64,000 nt of DNA from Pomphorhynchus laevis (lineage: Eukaryota > Acanthocephala > Palaeacanthocephala > Echinorhynchida > Pomphorhynchidae), in assembly GCA_012934845.2 (NCBI GenBank), contig WNNJ02002755.1, positions 62,001-126,000 on the forward strand, given 5' to 3'. Below, one piece after another: positions 11,040 through 22,239 of this stretch (position 1 is its first letter; every line of letters begins with the position of its first letter). The notes below the pieces were generated by a model. The model was not told the origin of the DNA and made no database searches. It was given only the letters and a program-made list of their open reading frames with translations. The translations under genes and the position numbers were made by a program.

Positions 11040-12620
11040 CGTCTTTACTAGACGTCAGAGAAGACTGTCAGCACTCATCAGTATTTTGAGCCATCTTGAT
11101 TACGTTTCGGCTGCCTTGTGACTTTTGAAAAAGAGCATTTCCGATAAATTGCTTAAGTTCCAATGTCAAAATGTTCGGAAACTGAAAATTTGCTTGGTAC
11201 CTTGAAAGGATTCGGCATATCTATCACACAGATTGTATCAAAGATGCTTGATAACAACTATATAGGATTCAATAGGAATGCAGTATTATATTAAAAACCA
11301 CTGTCGGTAATTAATTGGACTACACGTAACGATCAGCATACTATTCGTCACAACTAACGTCGGATAGGGCTCATACTACTAATGAGCGCTGTTTTTTATC
11401 AGACATGTTTCGAATATTTTCGTTCTTCACCAGTGATTTCCTGGTCAGATATTGTACTCGGAAAGATGATATTTATTTCAAAGGATCAATTCGTATAAAC
11501 GGCTAAGGACACGAGAACAATCACTACATCCAATAATATTATGATTTTCTTTGAGAAAGTTCTGGCAAAACACCTGGCTCGCCGCTACGAATCCCGAAAA
11601 TTGCTGAATGACCACATGCAAGGTTTCGTAGTGGTAGGGGATTGTAAAAGCAGTCAAGTCTTTAAAGAGTTTTATCACCGAGAATACACGGTCGGCGCTG
11701 CTGTATTCTCTTGACGCGTCTGCGACTTTTGACAAACTCACAGTCGACTCAGTAATAGAAACGTTCAACAAAGATAACGTTTCACTGAAGATTCCGAGTC
11801 AAGTGTTTGAATTTTGGAGCAGAAGCTTCTATCTAGAAGACGACAAAGGTCCTTTTTATAAGCTTTACAAAGGTCTTCTCAAGAGTTATCTATCTGCTGC
11901 TTGTAAATTTCGATAGAAATAAGATTTTAATAAAAATTTAATAGTAAAAATTAAATTACATAATAATTAAGTTTTTAAATTAAATCATCAATTTTTTAGC
12001 AAACTGTTATCATCATGATAAAATTGTATAAAACAGTTTTAAAACATTATGTTATAAGATAGCAATTAGCTACCGAAAACGTTGAAAAAGATGATGTTCC
12101 ACTGAAGATTATATTTCAAGTGTGTGAAACTTTAGAGAGCAGGGCTTTTATCCTGACGACGATAAGGGTCCATTTTCTAAGCTATCTAGAGATCTCCTTC
12201 AAGGGTTCCTTTTCTAAGCTAGATAAGGTACTCCTCAAAGGTCCCATTTACCGTCAATCTTATGCATAATTACTTACGACAAGAGGAGTCTTGGATGAAC
12301 TCTTGATATGAACACTATTGATACTATCTACGCCGATGATATATCACTGGTCTTTAAAATGGATAACTTGCCCGATAGTTGATTCGAAAACAGAGTGAAG
12401 TGGATGGTGAATTGGATTGCTAGACGTCTGTCTAAGTTGGGGTGCCGTTAAACCCAACGAAAAGCAATTTAATTTACTGAGATTTGCAGGATTTTATCGG
12501 TAGAGCCTTCATCGGAAAGATTATTTATACTCTCGATTTCGTCGCAACCTTCGATAGTATTTCGCACGAAACAATTCGAAAGGGTTTGATTAAATACTTT
12601 TGTTATATGGTTTGCTTAAG
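11040..12620 (+). mobile_element. Degenerate RT relics (family A-like, possibly two elements)
   Basis: Scattered reverse-transcriptase motifs on the plus strand: LLYSLDASATFDKLTVDSVI (about 11,697-11,756, palm motif A) followed by FWSRSFYLEDDKGPFYKLYK; a decayed second version of that last segment at 12,095-12,240; NTIDTIYADDISLVFKMDN (about 12,309-12,365, catalytic motif C); and VATFDSISHETIRKGLIKYF (about 12,541-12,600), a second, different motif A. The first pieces resemble the RT of family A. The last may belong to another LINE. No frame is intact. 12,620-13,230 holds nothing I recognise. Confidence 0.6.
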
Positions 12621-13229
12621 TGACTGATAAGTAGAGTGTACGTATATGTGTTGTGCACGGTTAACAAACTGCAGGTATGCAGGAAAAGAGGAACTTGAAG
12701 ATACTATGGTCAACATGTAACACATCCTTAAATAATAGAGTAGATTTAATAAAGGTAAGGAAACTATTGGAAAGAGATCAAAAATGATAAGAAACATCCC
12801 CGACAAATTTATATAATCAAATTATCAAACTGTATCTTCTAAAAATAGTGTTTCAAATTATGAGGTTATAACTCGGAAAAGGATTTCTATGTTCATGGTT
12901 GACCTTGTGCAGTAGTAGTACACTGTAGCAGAGGGCGGATTTTATCAAAGGGCATTTAAGTAAGTTGATTAAGGCTAATGTGCATACGATTAAATGAATT
13001 ATAGCATATGAATTGGTTGTCAAGTATTTCCAAGAAATAATTGGCAGATAGGTTTGAACTTGAAAAATATACAAAGCAGTACAATCATAAACAATTTACC
13101 AAAAGAAATATTATAATATATATTTGTAGTATTTTTTAATCTAAGACGAAAGTTTCTCCCAAGGATCTGATTATTTTGCTGTTAGGTGACATTCTGAGTA
13201 CGAAGAGCCTAATAAGTGTATCTGTATAC

Positions 13230-13375
13230 ATTTAATATAATAATATATTATAATATATTATATAATATATTATATATAATATAATTATAATATAATTATA
13301 ATATATTATATATTATATATTATAATATAATATATTATAATAATATATTATATTATTTAATATCATATAATTTAA
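13230..13375. repeat. (TA)-rich simple sequence
   Basis: Almost pure A/T composed of interleaved ATATTATAA-type words, highly self-complementary. No coding or other signal. It immediately precedes a copy of dispersed family D. Confidence 0.85.
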
Positions 13376-13379
13376 TCGA

Positions 13380-13884
13380 TACATATTTTAAACTAGGTTA
13401 CTATAAAAATAAAATCAAGCAGAAAATAGTAAAATATACAAATCAACACAATAATATAAAGAATAAATTTAAACTCTTAAGTGGCAAATTTTTATGCATG
13501 GATAATAAATAATATACTTTGTATTTGAATAAGATACTAGATAGTTTTATCAGAGGAAATACATCATTAGCATGTATTTGGCCCCGCTGCTATAATGGGT
13601 AGAGTAGTTAGGGGCCGAAACCTGATAGCATAGCAGTTTCTCCTGATGACCTCTAATTCTTATTCTGATACGACGTCTGTTATTTATTAATCAATTTATA
13701 AAAATTGACCTTTATTTTAAATTTCAATTTTTTATTTTAACTTGATATAAGTTATATAAAATCTTAAAACAATTATTTATTTAATTATTTAATTATTAAA
13801 TTTTGATTTAGCATTATTATGTTTTGTTTATATTATAATTATATTAAATACGTAGACTCAGTTAGCTGATTTGATTCTTAAGTT
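13380..13884 (-). mobile_element. Dispersed repeat family D, near-full copy
   Basis: Non-coding repeat found repeatedly in this window. In its own orientation (minus here) it starts with an end block containing GCTAACTGAGTCTACG, passes through an AT-rich segment with ATAATGCTAAATCAAAATTT, then AACAGACGTCGTATCAGAAT, a GC-richer core (GAGGTCATCAGGAG... GGCCCC...GGGGCC) and ends with TACATGCTAATGATGTATTT. Further AT-rich sequence at 13,380-13,548 is shared with the far side of the copies at 45.8 kb and 62.1 kb. No ORF, so non-autonomous; its class is not known to me. 13,885-15,129 holds no recognised feature except a short hairpin near 14,295 (CCGAGTG...CACTCGG). Confidence 0.75.
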
Positions 13885-15129
13885 AAAAATAGAGAAACGA
13901 TAATTTGGCCAACCTATAGAGTTATGAAATGCAATTGGTACCTGTCTAAATCAAACGTAAATCGTTTGCATTAGAGAGCAACTAAATAGGGTTTTCTAAG
14001 GTCTGACCAGATGTATAGAATTTAATGATGAATGAACATCATGTTTTGCTGATAAAATTGTTATCTTCATCAGAGAATGGTATATGGTGTCATGCAATTG
14101 GTTTTTGTTGCTTTTCGATAGTATGCAGTTATCATTTTGACACTGATAAAATAAAAACAAAATAAAAAGACGTACGTTTGCTTCTGTTTCTGATGATATG
14201 AAATAAATTCGTGTTTTATTGATTATGCTCCAAAATTCCAATTTAAAAATGGATTGTCATCTGTTATTTTTACCATATATGTAACAGCTTGTGACCGAGT
14301 GTGCGGGCGCACTCGGTTATACTCAGCAAGTGTAAGGAACGATAAAAATTCACGAATGAAAATGAAACTGCTGTAAATTGGATATCGTAGATGCAGCAAA
14401 GTAAGACCATTTCGGCGAGATTACAAGTTGTAATCTCTTTGAACGAATTGTCCAATAAAGAATGCAACTTGCCCGGCCTTTGAAAAGTCCGGTAACTATT
14501 CGTCACAATGACGTTCACAAGCAAACATGTTTTAGCATATCTGCTGTCTTGTATCATTGTAAACTAATACTGAAAAACCGGATACAACCGTTGACAGTGT
14601 CAAGGTTCTTCCGCGATTTAAATGACGCTAATCACAGTTTCAGCCACCATAGATATAAAATGCATTTCATTATTGATGACTATTCCTGGCTTAACATTTT
14701 CATCCATTCAGACAAAACGTCGTGACTATTGAATCAATGTCTTTGATTTTTTGAATCGATGACAAACACATGTCGTGAATATCAAACCGATTGCGTTCAA
14801 AATTTTTGATAAGTTCCACATTTTATTAGCAGGGATTGATATATAAATTATTTATATATTTAATATCAAACTTAAATTAGCGATATACAAATCTTTTTTA
14901 TTTAAAAATTCACACCTTTTGTAATATTGATAACTTTTGTAAAATTTTATATTTTCATTATAATATACCTCTTAAATATCACTTTTTACAGTGGATAAAA
15001 TAGTTCTAAAGATTGATTCGAAAATTTTTGAGCTTTAGTGAGATTTGGTTGTTATGGCAATTAATTTTATACATATGTATATATTGATAAAAATTAAATT
15101 TTAAATCACGAATTTTTAAATTATTAAAT

Positions 15130-16398
15130 ATGAATGCGATATTGATTGTAATTCAATTAATAGCTCTATTGAGCCATGAATGTTGTTGTGCAACTACTGA
15201 TAACCTCGATTTCGCTGGATCAAACAGCACCCGCCTTCCCGAATGGATTGACAATCACACTTTGTTAGAAAATCGATCTGATTCTAATGTTTTCGAAGTT
15301 GGTCGTGTGCTAGAAGTAAGAGGCGTAACTGCCGACTATATCAGAAAGCGTACGGTTGGAATCGGTATGCAGTTAGTCCCAATGGATGCCTTATTTTACT
15401 ACACACCGAATAAAGTATGGCAGGGCAAAATAAGTGGACTACTGTTTAATCTAGATTTGTGTAGAATGCCAACAGTTAAGCACTATTTTAATTTCGCTAA
15501 AATGTTCTTTAGAATTAAATATACATTAGCACAGGTTGCGAATCTGTTGGAAGCATATCCGATAAAAGATGAACCTACATTGAAAATTCACAAAGGTACA
15601 AAGCCTAGGAAAATTCCCGTTGAGGAGGATGCTTATTTTTGCGTTGAAAAAGCGAGTTTAACTCCAACGGAAGTCGGTGATTTAAGTAAGCACGGTAAAA
15701 TTGCAAAATATGAAATGAAATTTGAAAATACGAAGGCAAATGGTCGTTTGTTTATAATTAAACCAACTGGAACGGCTATAATGCTTAGTTGGGGTGATGC
15801 AATGTACTCAACGATTGGGGAATGGAAAATGATAAATAACGATGCCGAAATGATTCGAGATTATAATGGGTTAAGTTGGCTGCCGAACGCTTATCGCATG
15901 CTTCAAGCTAAATACAACGCCCTGATATATTACTGCTGTGCTGAGCCAATGCAGTTATACCGATCGGTTAACCACTATATAGTAAAGAGAAAATTTCCAC
16001 CTGGGCCAATCATATTATTTAGGCATTTTCATCAGAAACATGACGATCTATTAACTTATGAAACGCCACTTCAAGATCGAAATTTCTTCGTTAGCAAAAC
16101 TATTGAAGAAGCCATGATAGCGACTCCGTTGAAAAAGTTTATTCTTGTGGGAAGTACTCGACACGATCTCGACATTTTTATGGAATTGTATCGATCATAT
16201 AATAAGAGAATTCGTCACATCTATTTTTATAATTCGTTTAACGAAAGAAAGGATAATGATAGATACGGATTAATCAGTAAAGTAATTGATGACAACGATC
16301 GCTGGACTATTTTTAATACAACCAAAGATTTGGAAAAGAAAATAAAAGGTATTATATATGTGTTTACAGAATTCGAGAATAGTGTGGATGAATTCTGA
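15130..16398 (+). CDS. Secreted App1-like (DUF2183) protein, probable pseudophosphatase
   Basis: A 422-residue uninterrupted protein. Residues 1-21 form a signal peptide (hydrophobic IVIQLIALL, Cys-rich end), and N-glycosylation sequons follow at N32, N42 and N48, so it should be secreted. Residues about 205-370 line up with the App1/DUF2183 phosphatidate phosphatase domain: IYYCCAEPMQLY for the family's HYVSASPWQLY, RKFPPGPIILFRHF for FP.Gp..Lr, and KKFILVGSTRHDLDIFMEL for KFiLiGDSGE.DPEiY. The catalytic DIDDT loop is replaced by SWGDAMYST (219-227) and the GDSGE acid by GSTRH (341-345), so the known catalysis should be lost. The N-terminal 110 residues are unfamiliar. The ATG at 15,130 is the first in frame and fits the signal peptide. 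Single exon, isolated gene. Family call is from motif spacing; function is unknown. Confidence 0.82.
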   Translation: MNAILIVIQLIALLSHECCCATTDNLDFAGSNSTRLPEWIDNHTLLENRSDSNVFEVGRVLEVRGVTADYIRKRTVGIGMQLVPMDALFYYTPNKVWQGKISGLLFNLDLCRMPTVKHYFNFAKMFFRIKYTLAQVANLLEAYPIKDEPTLKIHKGTKPRKIPVEEDAYFCVEKASLTPTEVGDLSKHGKIAKYEMKFENTKANGRLFIIKPTGTAIMLSWGDAMYSTIGEWKMINNDAEMIRDYNGLSWLPNAYRMLQAKYNALIYYCCAEPMQLYRSVNHYIVKRKFPPGPIILFRHFHQKHDDLLTYETPLQDRNFFVSKTIEEAMIATPLKKFILVGSTRHDLDIFMELYRSYNKRIRHIYFYNSFNERKDNDRYGLISKVIDDNDRWTIFNTTKDLEKKIKGIIYVFTEFENSVDEF

Positions 16399-19023
16399 AC
16401 GAAAAGTTTGTTCAAAATTTTAAATATTTTGAACGCTTGATATACGTGATTGATAAGACGTTATTTTGTCGTCTAAGTATTTGATTAGTGAGTTGGAAGA
16501 ATGACGCCTTTATGGAAAATGCAACAGGTTGTCGACCTATAAACTTCTACGTTTATTAACAATTTATAAATTAGTAGCTAATTGCTTACTGATAAGTTGT
16601 AAATTTAATTACGTCATAATTTGTAATATCAATTAAAAATATAAATTATAATTTGTAAACTCAATTTACATAACAATTTAATCTAATAATCTACATAAAT
16701 AATGATAAATTTACTGATATTTTAATATTTTAATAATCCTATAAAATGATAATAAATTTAATTTATTGTAGTTGTATAATTAAACGTTTTTATAAATAAA
16801 AATTTGTAAATGCAGTTTATGTAACGTAATATACGGTTGAACAAATAATTTCGTTAGTTTAATTATTAATAATTAATGCAGTTTAATTATATTAAAATTT
16901 AATTTAAATTTTAACTTTTAAAAATTTAATATTTTTATATTAATGAAAATTGATTATTAATTTTAAATAAAAAATTTAAATCGATTAGTTTTACTCTTCT
17001 TGTCTTGGCTACGAAATTGAAATTAACAAAAATATCAATGCAACATAATGCAACATAGTATCTAATTGATTACGTGGTAATCACGATACTATTAGGATAC
17101 GACTCATTTGGAAACTGATTTTAGTCTTCTAGTAAATTAAGCAATTAATGAGCAGTGATGATAGTTACTTCAATTAAATTATTCCTGTAAATCTTTGAGT
17201 TAATGTTTAATGCCAGACTATGAATAATCACGCTTTTCATCCTTTGATTACTTCCTTGAAGGTTTTCACCTTGATGCATTGTAAGGTCTTATGGAAATTC
17301 TTTTATGCAAAATATATGTTTAAAATTAATCTATTATTAATTTAAAATTATTATAAATTGACGGTGAAAATTATCTCTATTTTAAATTAAATTTTTTATA
17401 AAATAACAATAGCGGATATCTCACTGTTGAATGAAATCTCACTGTTACTGATGAAAATCAGTAAAATTCTGTTATCATGTATTGACAAATTAATTAAATT
17501 TGTTTCCTTAAATATATAATTAAAAATTATATATTTGGAATAAATATAATTATTTTAATTATTTTTAAATAATTAAATTATATGCATGCAAATTAAATTT
17601 TAAGTAAATCAATAAAATTATTTATTACTTAGCATGTAAGCGTGCACCGGCACGCGTTTGCCATGAAAATGACACAATGTGCCATTTTAAATTATGTTGA
17701 GGTTAAATCTGTATGATATCATTGATATTTGATAATTGATTTTCGTTAATGCTATGAAATATTTCAGTAATTTTCAAAATTATAGTATTATATTAGTCAA
17801 TTAATTAAATTATACACGAAAATAAATTCCTGAAAGGTTTTTCGCAAACGATAATTATAGCTACATGATAGAGAATATTGCGTTCTTATAATTGCCAGCT
17901 AATATCTGACTCTGCTATTTTATAGTAAACTAATATTCTAATCAAAATTAAAATTAAAATTTTAAACTGTCATTTTAATTTTGAATAATTTATTTTATGT
18001 CATTATCATCAAATAATTCTATTTGAATCAATTTATTACTGCGGTTTTAATAGCATGAACAGCAAACACTCGATAACCTCATACCGAGTTTCCTCAATTC
18101 TTTAACTGTTAAATATCAAATCTAAACTCGATTAAATATTTACACTTTCAGCTTCGATATTTACATAAACATAAATATGCGAATAATAGCTTTGTAATCA
18201 ATTAATATTTTTTAAGAAATACGCAATAAATCGCATTTTATAGCGATTTTATTTTATTTTAAAGACTTTACTGATAATATGGATAAACATATTTTAGTAT
18301 CAGAAAGAACATATTTTTCTTTACATCTTTCTTCTTCCTCTTTAATCTTTCTTCTTTCTCAAATAATAGCAAACAATAAAACTAAATAATTTTATTAAGT
18401 GGTTCAATAAAATGTAATATAATTTAATTATATTTAATTAAATATAATTTAATTTTTTATTGGATTTTAATTATTTGCGTTAACTTCTTAATGCAATGAA
18501 AAAAAGCAGCTAAACCTGCTAGTGTTCAAACTAAAAATTTTTGCAATTGATAAAATGTTACGGACCTTGATAGACAACTATAAGAGCGCTGTAGGCCCTC
18601 ATTGTCATTGATGTCTGACCCTTCTCACAATAGATTTAAAAAAGTAATTTCGCTCAAAAGTAAACTTGCTGGGTTTTATTATTAAAGCAATATTTGTGCT
18701 ACGTTATTATATTTATTATATTTACATTGAATGAAGATTATTCATTGATCATTATTTATTATTACGTTAAATATAGCGAGATTATTTTCAAATAATCTCA
18801 CTATAAATATTAAACATTGTAATATATAACATATGTCACATTATGATATCTATTGTAATTAAATAAAGATTATTTTTAAATATAATAGTATCATTTCAAA
18901 TTAGGCAAACGAAATGTAAATTCAATTTTTTTATTGGTATTGACTGCAGCGTATAGATTTACGATATCTTTAGCTATCTGAAAGAATCTTATTTAAAATT
19001 ATTGATTTTATTTTTTGTTATAG
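16399..19023. other. AT-rich intergenic region
   Basis: About 2.6 kb of low-complexity AT-rich sequence between the App1-like gene and the next exon. Apart from a solo copy of the family C tail motif at 17,637-17,666 and a slightly GC-richer patch at 18,555-18,640, I see no gene, RNA or repeat. It may contain undetected upstream exons of the membrane protein ending at 19,334. Confidence 0.5.
17637..17666 (+). repeat. Solo LINE C 3'-tail motif
   Basis: The stretch TGTAAGCGTGCACCGGCACG followed by CGTTTGCCA matches the ends of the LINE C copies at 44,701-44,731 (same orientation) and 9,767-9,794 (opposite). No LINE coding sequence adjoins it here, so it could be a severely 5'-truncated insertion. 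Confidence 0.55.
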
Positions 19024-19334
19024 ATATCACAATTGACGATAGCATTAAAGAGGTAGAAATCGAAATAGACAATATTGCGGAGAATATAAAACCGAAGAAA
19101 CCTAAATCTAAGCTATTCTTTACTCTAGCATGTACATTTGCTGCTTTAGGCGTTATACCTCTTATAGTACTTGTTCTTTATTGGGCTGGAATGTTGGACA
19201 ATTTAGCTGGAAGACAGACTTATGCTCAAGCTGCATATCAACGTATATCTGTCACTAAGGATGCATTTGTAAGAAAGTCCTCAATGTTTATTAGGCACGC
19301 TAGTCGTCTGATTAGCCGAGATCACGATGAATAA
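19024..19334 (+). CDS. Terminal exon of a single-pass membrane protein (partial)
   Basis: An open frame that begins right after a good splice acceptor (TTTATTTTTTGTTATAG, ending at 19,023) and runs to TAA at 19,332. It encodes about 103 residues: an acidic start (DDSIKEVEIEID), a Lys/Pro stretch (KPKKPKSK), one strong membrane segment (LFFTLACTFAALGVIPLIVL and on), and a basic C-terminal tail (FVRKSSMFIRHASRLISRDH). The first two bases complete a codon from an upstream exon I could not find between 16.4 and 19.0 kb. Charge distribution suggests a tail-anchored-like or type II topology near the C-terminus. I do not recognise the family. Confidence 0.6.
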
Positions 19335-19534
19335 ATCAAAAATATCTATAGGTGGATAAAAACATGCTCAAACGATGTAATTCTATAACAAAAGTGTTAA
19401 TTGTAATTGAAACAAAGGAATATAACCTATACTTTATCTATATTATCTATTAAGCGGTTCATAAAGTACTTTTTTAAAGTTCCTTTTAACGATAAAATAT
19501 ACTTCCAATTTTAAATTTATAGTGCAAAAAAATT

Positions 19535-19714
19535 AGCATCTATGGAAGGAGAGACACAAAATTGAGGTTTGAATAATTCAAGAAATCGATGAAGGACGCC
19601 GATATACTATTAACACCCGTAAAGAACATGCAAGAACCGACATGCAGGAGGCGTCACAGAAGATCAAACAAATTGAAGAAAAATCTCAGCTAAAAGTAGC
19701 TTTGAATAAATAAA
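19535..19714 (+). pseudogene. Short coding-like relic between two genes
   Basis: One frame reads HLWKERHKIEV, a stop, then a 46-residue highly charged stretch (IIQEIDEGRRYTINTRKEHA, then MQEASQKIKQIEEKSQLKVA) ending at TAA. Base composition is coding-like compared with its AT-rich surroundings, and the part after the stop looks helical/coiled-coil. There is no start codon or clear splice site. It may be the end of a decayed gene or a short exon. Family not recognised. Confidence 0.3.
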
Positions 19715-19899
19715 TTTTAAAGAAAATAATAAAATTTACTTTTTATAAATTTAAAATAGTTTAAATTTGTATTTTTAAATATTTAAAATATTATATATTC
19801 CGTGAAGATTTCAATAATCTTTAAATAATTTGCACGTTAATTTTTTATACATCTAAGTAAAGAAAGCGTTATATTTATTTAATTCTTATAAAAATGTAG

Positions 19900-20640
19900 A
19901 TGTTAAATAAAATACCATCCAAATATCGATTGCTAGTGTTTCGTCATTTCGTAACGCCAAAGATTATTCAAACCAGGTCGAGTTCATCAAAGAAATATGC
20001 AAAATCCTTTATTACATGGAGAAGTGTCGGGGTTTTATCAGGAACAGGTGTCTTAATGGCCATAGGCTTAGATTATTTAAGACGAAACCGTTTAACAGCT
20101 AATCGCAAAAAGGTTTTAAAAAGTGTCGACTATCTTCAAATCGGTGGTCCGTTTGAACTGACAGACTATAACGGCAAGCCATGGTCAAGTAAAGACTTTG
20201 CAGGCAAATGGTTGCTCATATATTTCGGTTTTACACATTGCCCTGATGTGTGCCCAGAAGAAATAGAAAAAATCATCGAATCAGTCGACAAAGTCAATAA
20301 AATACATCCAGGCGGAAAGCACCAAATTGTCCCTATTTTCATTAGCGTTGATCCTGAAAGAGACACACCAGAAGTCGTTAAGGAGTATGTACAGGACTTT
20401 TCTCCTACTCTAATTGGTCTTACGGGAAGCACTGAAGAGGTTTTGAATGTAGCTAAGCTTTTTCGCGTGTACTTCAAAGCAGGTGAGAAAGACTACGAAA
20501 ACGATTATATTGTTGATCACTCGATTATATCGTATTTAATGGATCCGAAAGGCAGATTTGTTGATTATTATGGTAAAAATAAATCTGGTGAAGAACTAAC
20601 TGATGCTATTTTGACACAAATGGATCAATACAAAGATTAA
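19900..20640 (+). CDS. SCO1: SCO1/SCO2-type mitochondrial copper chaperone
   Basis: Intact single-exon gene, 246 residues. SCO proteins sit in the mitochondrial inner membrane with the thioredoxin-like domain in the intermembrane space and deliver copper to the CuA site of cytochrome c oxidase subunit 2. Residues 1-40 are basic and Ser/Thr-rich, a plausible presequence; 43-59 form the membrane anchor (VGVLSGTGVLMAIGLDY). The thioredoxin fold starts at about 78 (DYLQIGGPFELTDYNGKPW). The copper ligands are present: C114 and C118 in FTHCPDVCPEE and H207 in YIVDHS. SVDPERDTPEVVKEYV is another family block. Length fits animal SCO proteins after allowing for a short presequence. The ATG at 19,900 is preceded by an in-frame stop. 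A 98% identical partial copy lies at 35.7-36.1 kb. Confidence 0.95.
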   Translation: MLNKIPSKYRLLVFRHFVTPKIIQTRSSSSKKYAKSFITWRSVGVLSGTGVLMAIGLDYLRRNRLTANRKKVLKSVDYLQIGGPFELTDYNGKPWSSKDFAGKWLLIYFGFTHCPDVCPEEIEKIIESVDKVNKIHPGGKHQIVPIFISVDPERDTPEVVKEYVQDFSPTLIGLTGSTEEVLNVAKLFRVYFKAGEKDYENDYIVDHSIISYLMDPKGRFVDYYGKNKSGEELTDAILTQMDQYKD

Positions 20641-22239
20641 CATTATCCAAGTTAATCCAACATTATATATCATGGGCCAGCAAATGATGTATCTTGTAAC
20701 TTTAATTAGGTGCAAACATCAAACTTTTTAAGTTAAAGTTTGTATCATCATTAGTTAAACTGTAAAAATTAGAGATTTAATTATTTTCAAAAAATATTTA
20801 TTCAATAATTTCGTATCAATCTTCTTATCTCTATCAGTAAATTATATAAATTGTTCATAAGTAATTAAATCTATTGCCCATCAATAGATTTAATAGTAAT
20901 TTTTTGAAGATGCTAACAGAAGTTAGCAAAAGATCAAATAAAATGTCCCCCTCTTTCGATCCAACTCCAATAATAATTAATTGGAGTTGGAGTTGATCCA
21001 ATAAGTTGGAGTTGATTTAACTCCAACTAAATAAAATTATTAATTTTATTATCAATAATTATGTTGATCCAATATTACTAACTGAATAATTTTGGATCAA
21101 CACGTTTTTCTCCTCCAAGGTAACTAACACACTTTTCTACAGCGTAACCAAAAAGTTTTTCTAATTTTTTAGAGGAGAGAAAAATGTAGCAATGGGAAAG
21201 GGGAAAATACGGATTTAAATAAGGGAGTAATGGTAAAGTAAGGAAAGGGATAAATGGGCGAGGGGCCTTTTATATTTTTAGTAAAGCACCCATTTTATTT
21301 TTAATTTAAAACTGAGAGGGCGCAAGACTTACAGTTCATACTTTCTTTAACAAAACCATACTCTATCGTTATAAATGATATTAAAAATAAAATTCATTTA
21401 AAAATAACTTTACCCTTCCCCTTTTTCTCATTTTTCTAAACTTCCCTCACTTGCTTCTTACCTCTCTAAACCTAACAAATACCTTTTTAGGTATTTAACC
21501 GCATACTCTTTTCTGCAGAAGAAAATCCATATTATATTAAAATTAACTTTATTAAATTTTAATATTTTTGAATATTAAATTTCAATATCAAATCACATTT
21601 GAATAATCATATTATCACTCTTTGTTTATTTATTTCATATTTTTAAAGTACACATTTAACATTAGATTATAATATACTGACTATTTACATAACTAAAAGT
21701 TTAAAATTTTAAAAATATTTGAATTTCCAAAGCAATATCATTTTGGAAAACCCGGCTCTTGTGTAAATTATAACAGAGTTGATACATATATATTTTATAA
21801 TATAATTTCCGTTACTTTCTTGGTATTTCTTTCTCAAAAGAAAATAATTACCACAACGGACATGTATTTAAAGAATTTGCTGTTTACATTTAAAAATAGT
21901 CATTTTAAACGATTTTTAATAATTTTTTGAACATTTTAACATATCAACATTTGAACCATTTAAATAACCAATATTCGTATATTCGTATATTGTCAATATT
22001 CGTATATTCTAACGATCAAATTGTGAATTAATAACTAATTCGGCAAATATATTCCAGGTATGTACAGTGCAAAATTATTCATGCCTTAGGTCATGTATTA
22101 CAAAGTCCACATGTGAAAAATGTATATACAAGGCATAATGCTCATTGAAAAACAAAACTGGGAGCTCGAAACATGTGCAAATTGGTCATCAGTAAATGAT
22201 AATTAATGATCAATAAGTGATGGTTAATAGTATCAAGAT
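20641..22239. other. AT-rich intergenic region
   Basis: No gene recognised. Between 20,955 and 21,030 the word TTGGAGTTGGAGTTGATC and its complement recur as a local inverted repeat. 21,240-21,480 is a Pu/Py-skewed patch. The rest is low-complexity AT. Confidence 0.5.

Noticed and set aside
13636-13670. CTGATGA words in family D (also at 61,975) as further hammerheads
   Set aside because: No stem II and no GAAA box follow; only the first seven bases match.
14462-14725. 87-codon frame upstream of the App1-like gene
   Set aside because: No recognisable domain; the opposite strand is equally open. The slightly higher GC is not enough.
20166-20477. Minus-strand 103-codon frame inside SCO1 (and its twin at 35,813-36,163)
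   Set aside because: Mirror of the conserved plus-strand SCO1 coding sequence; present in both copies only because the sequence is duplicated.
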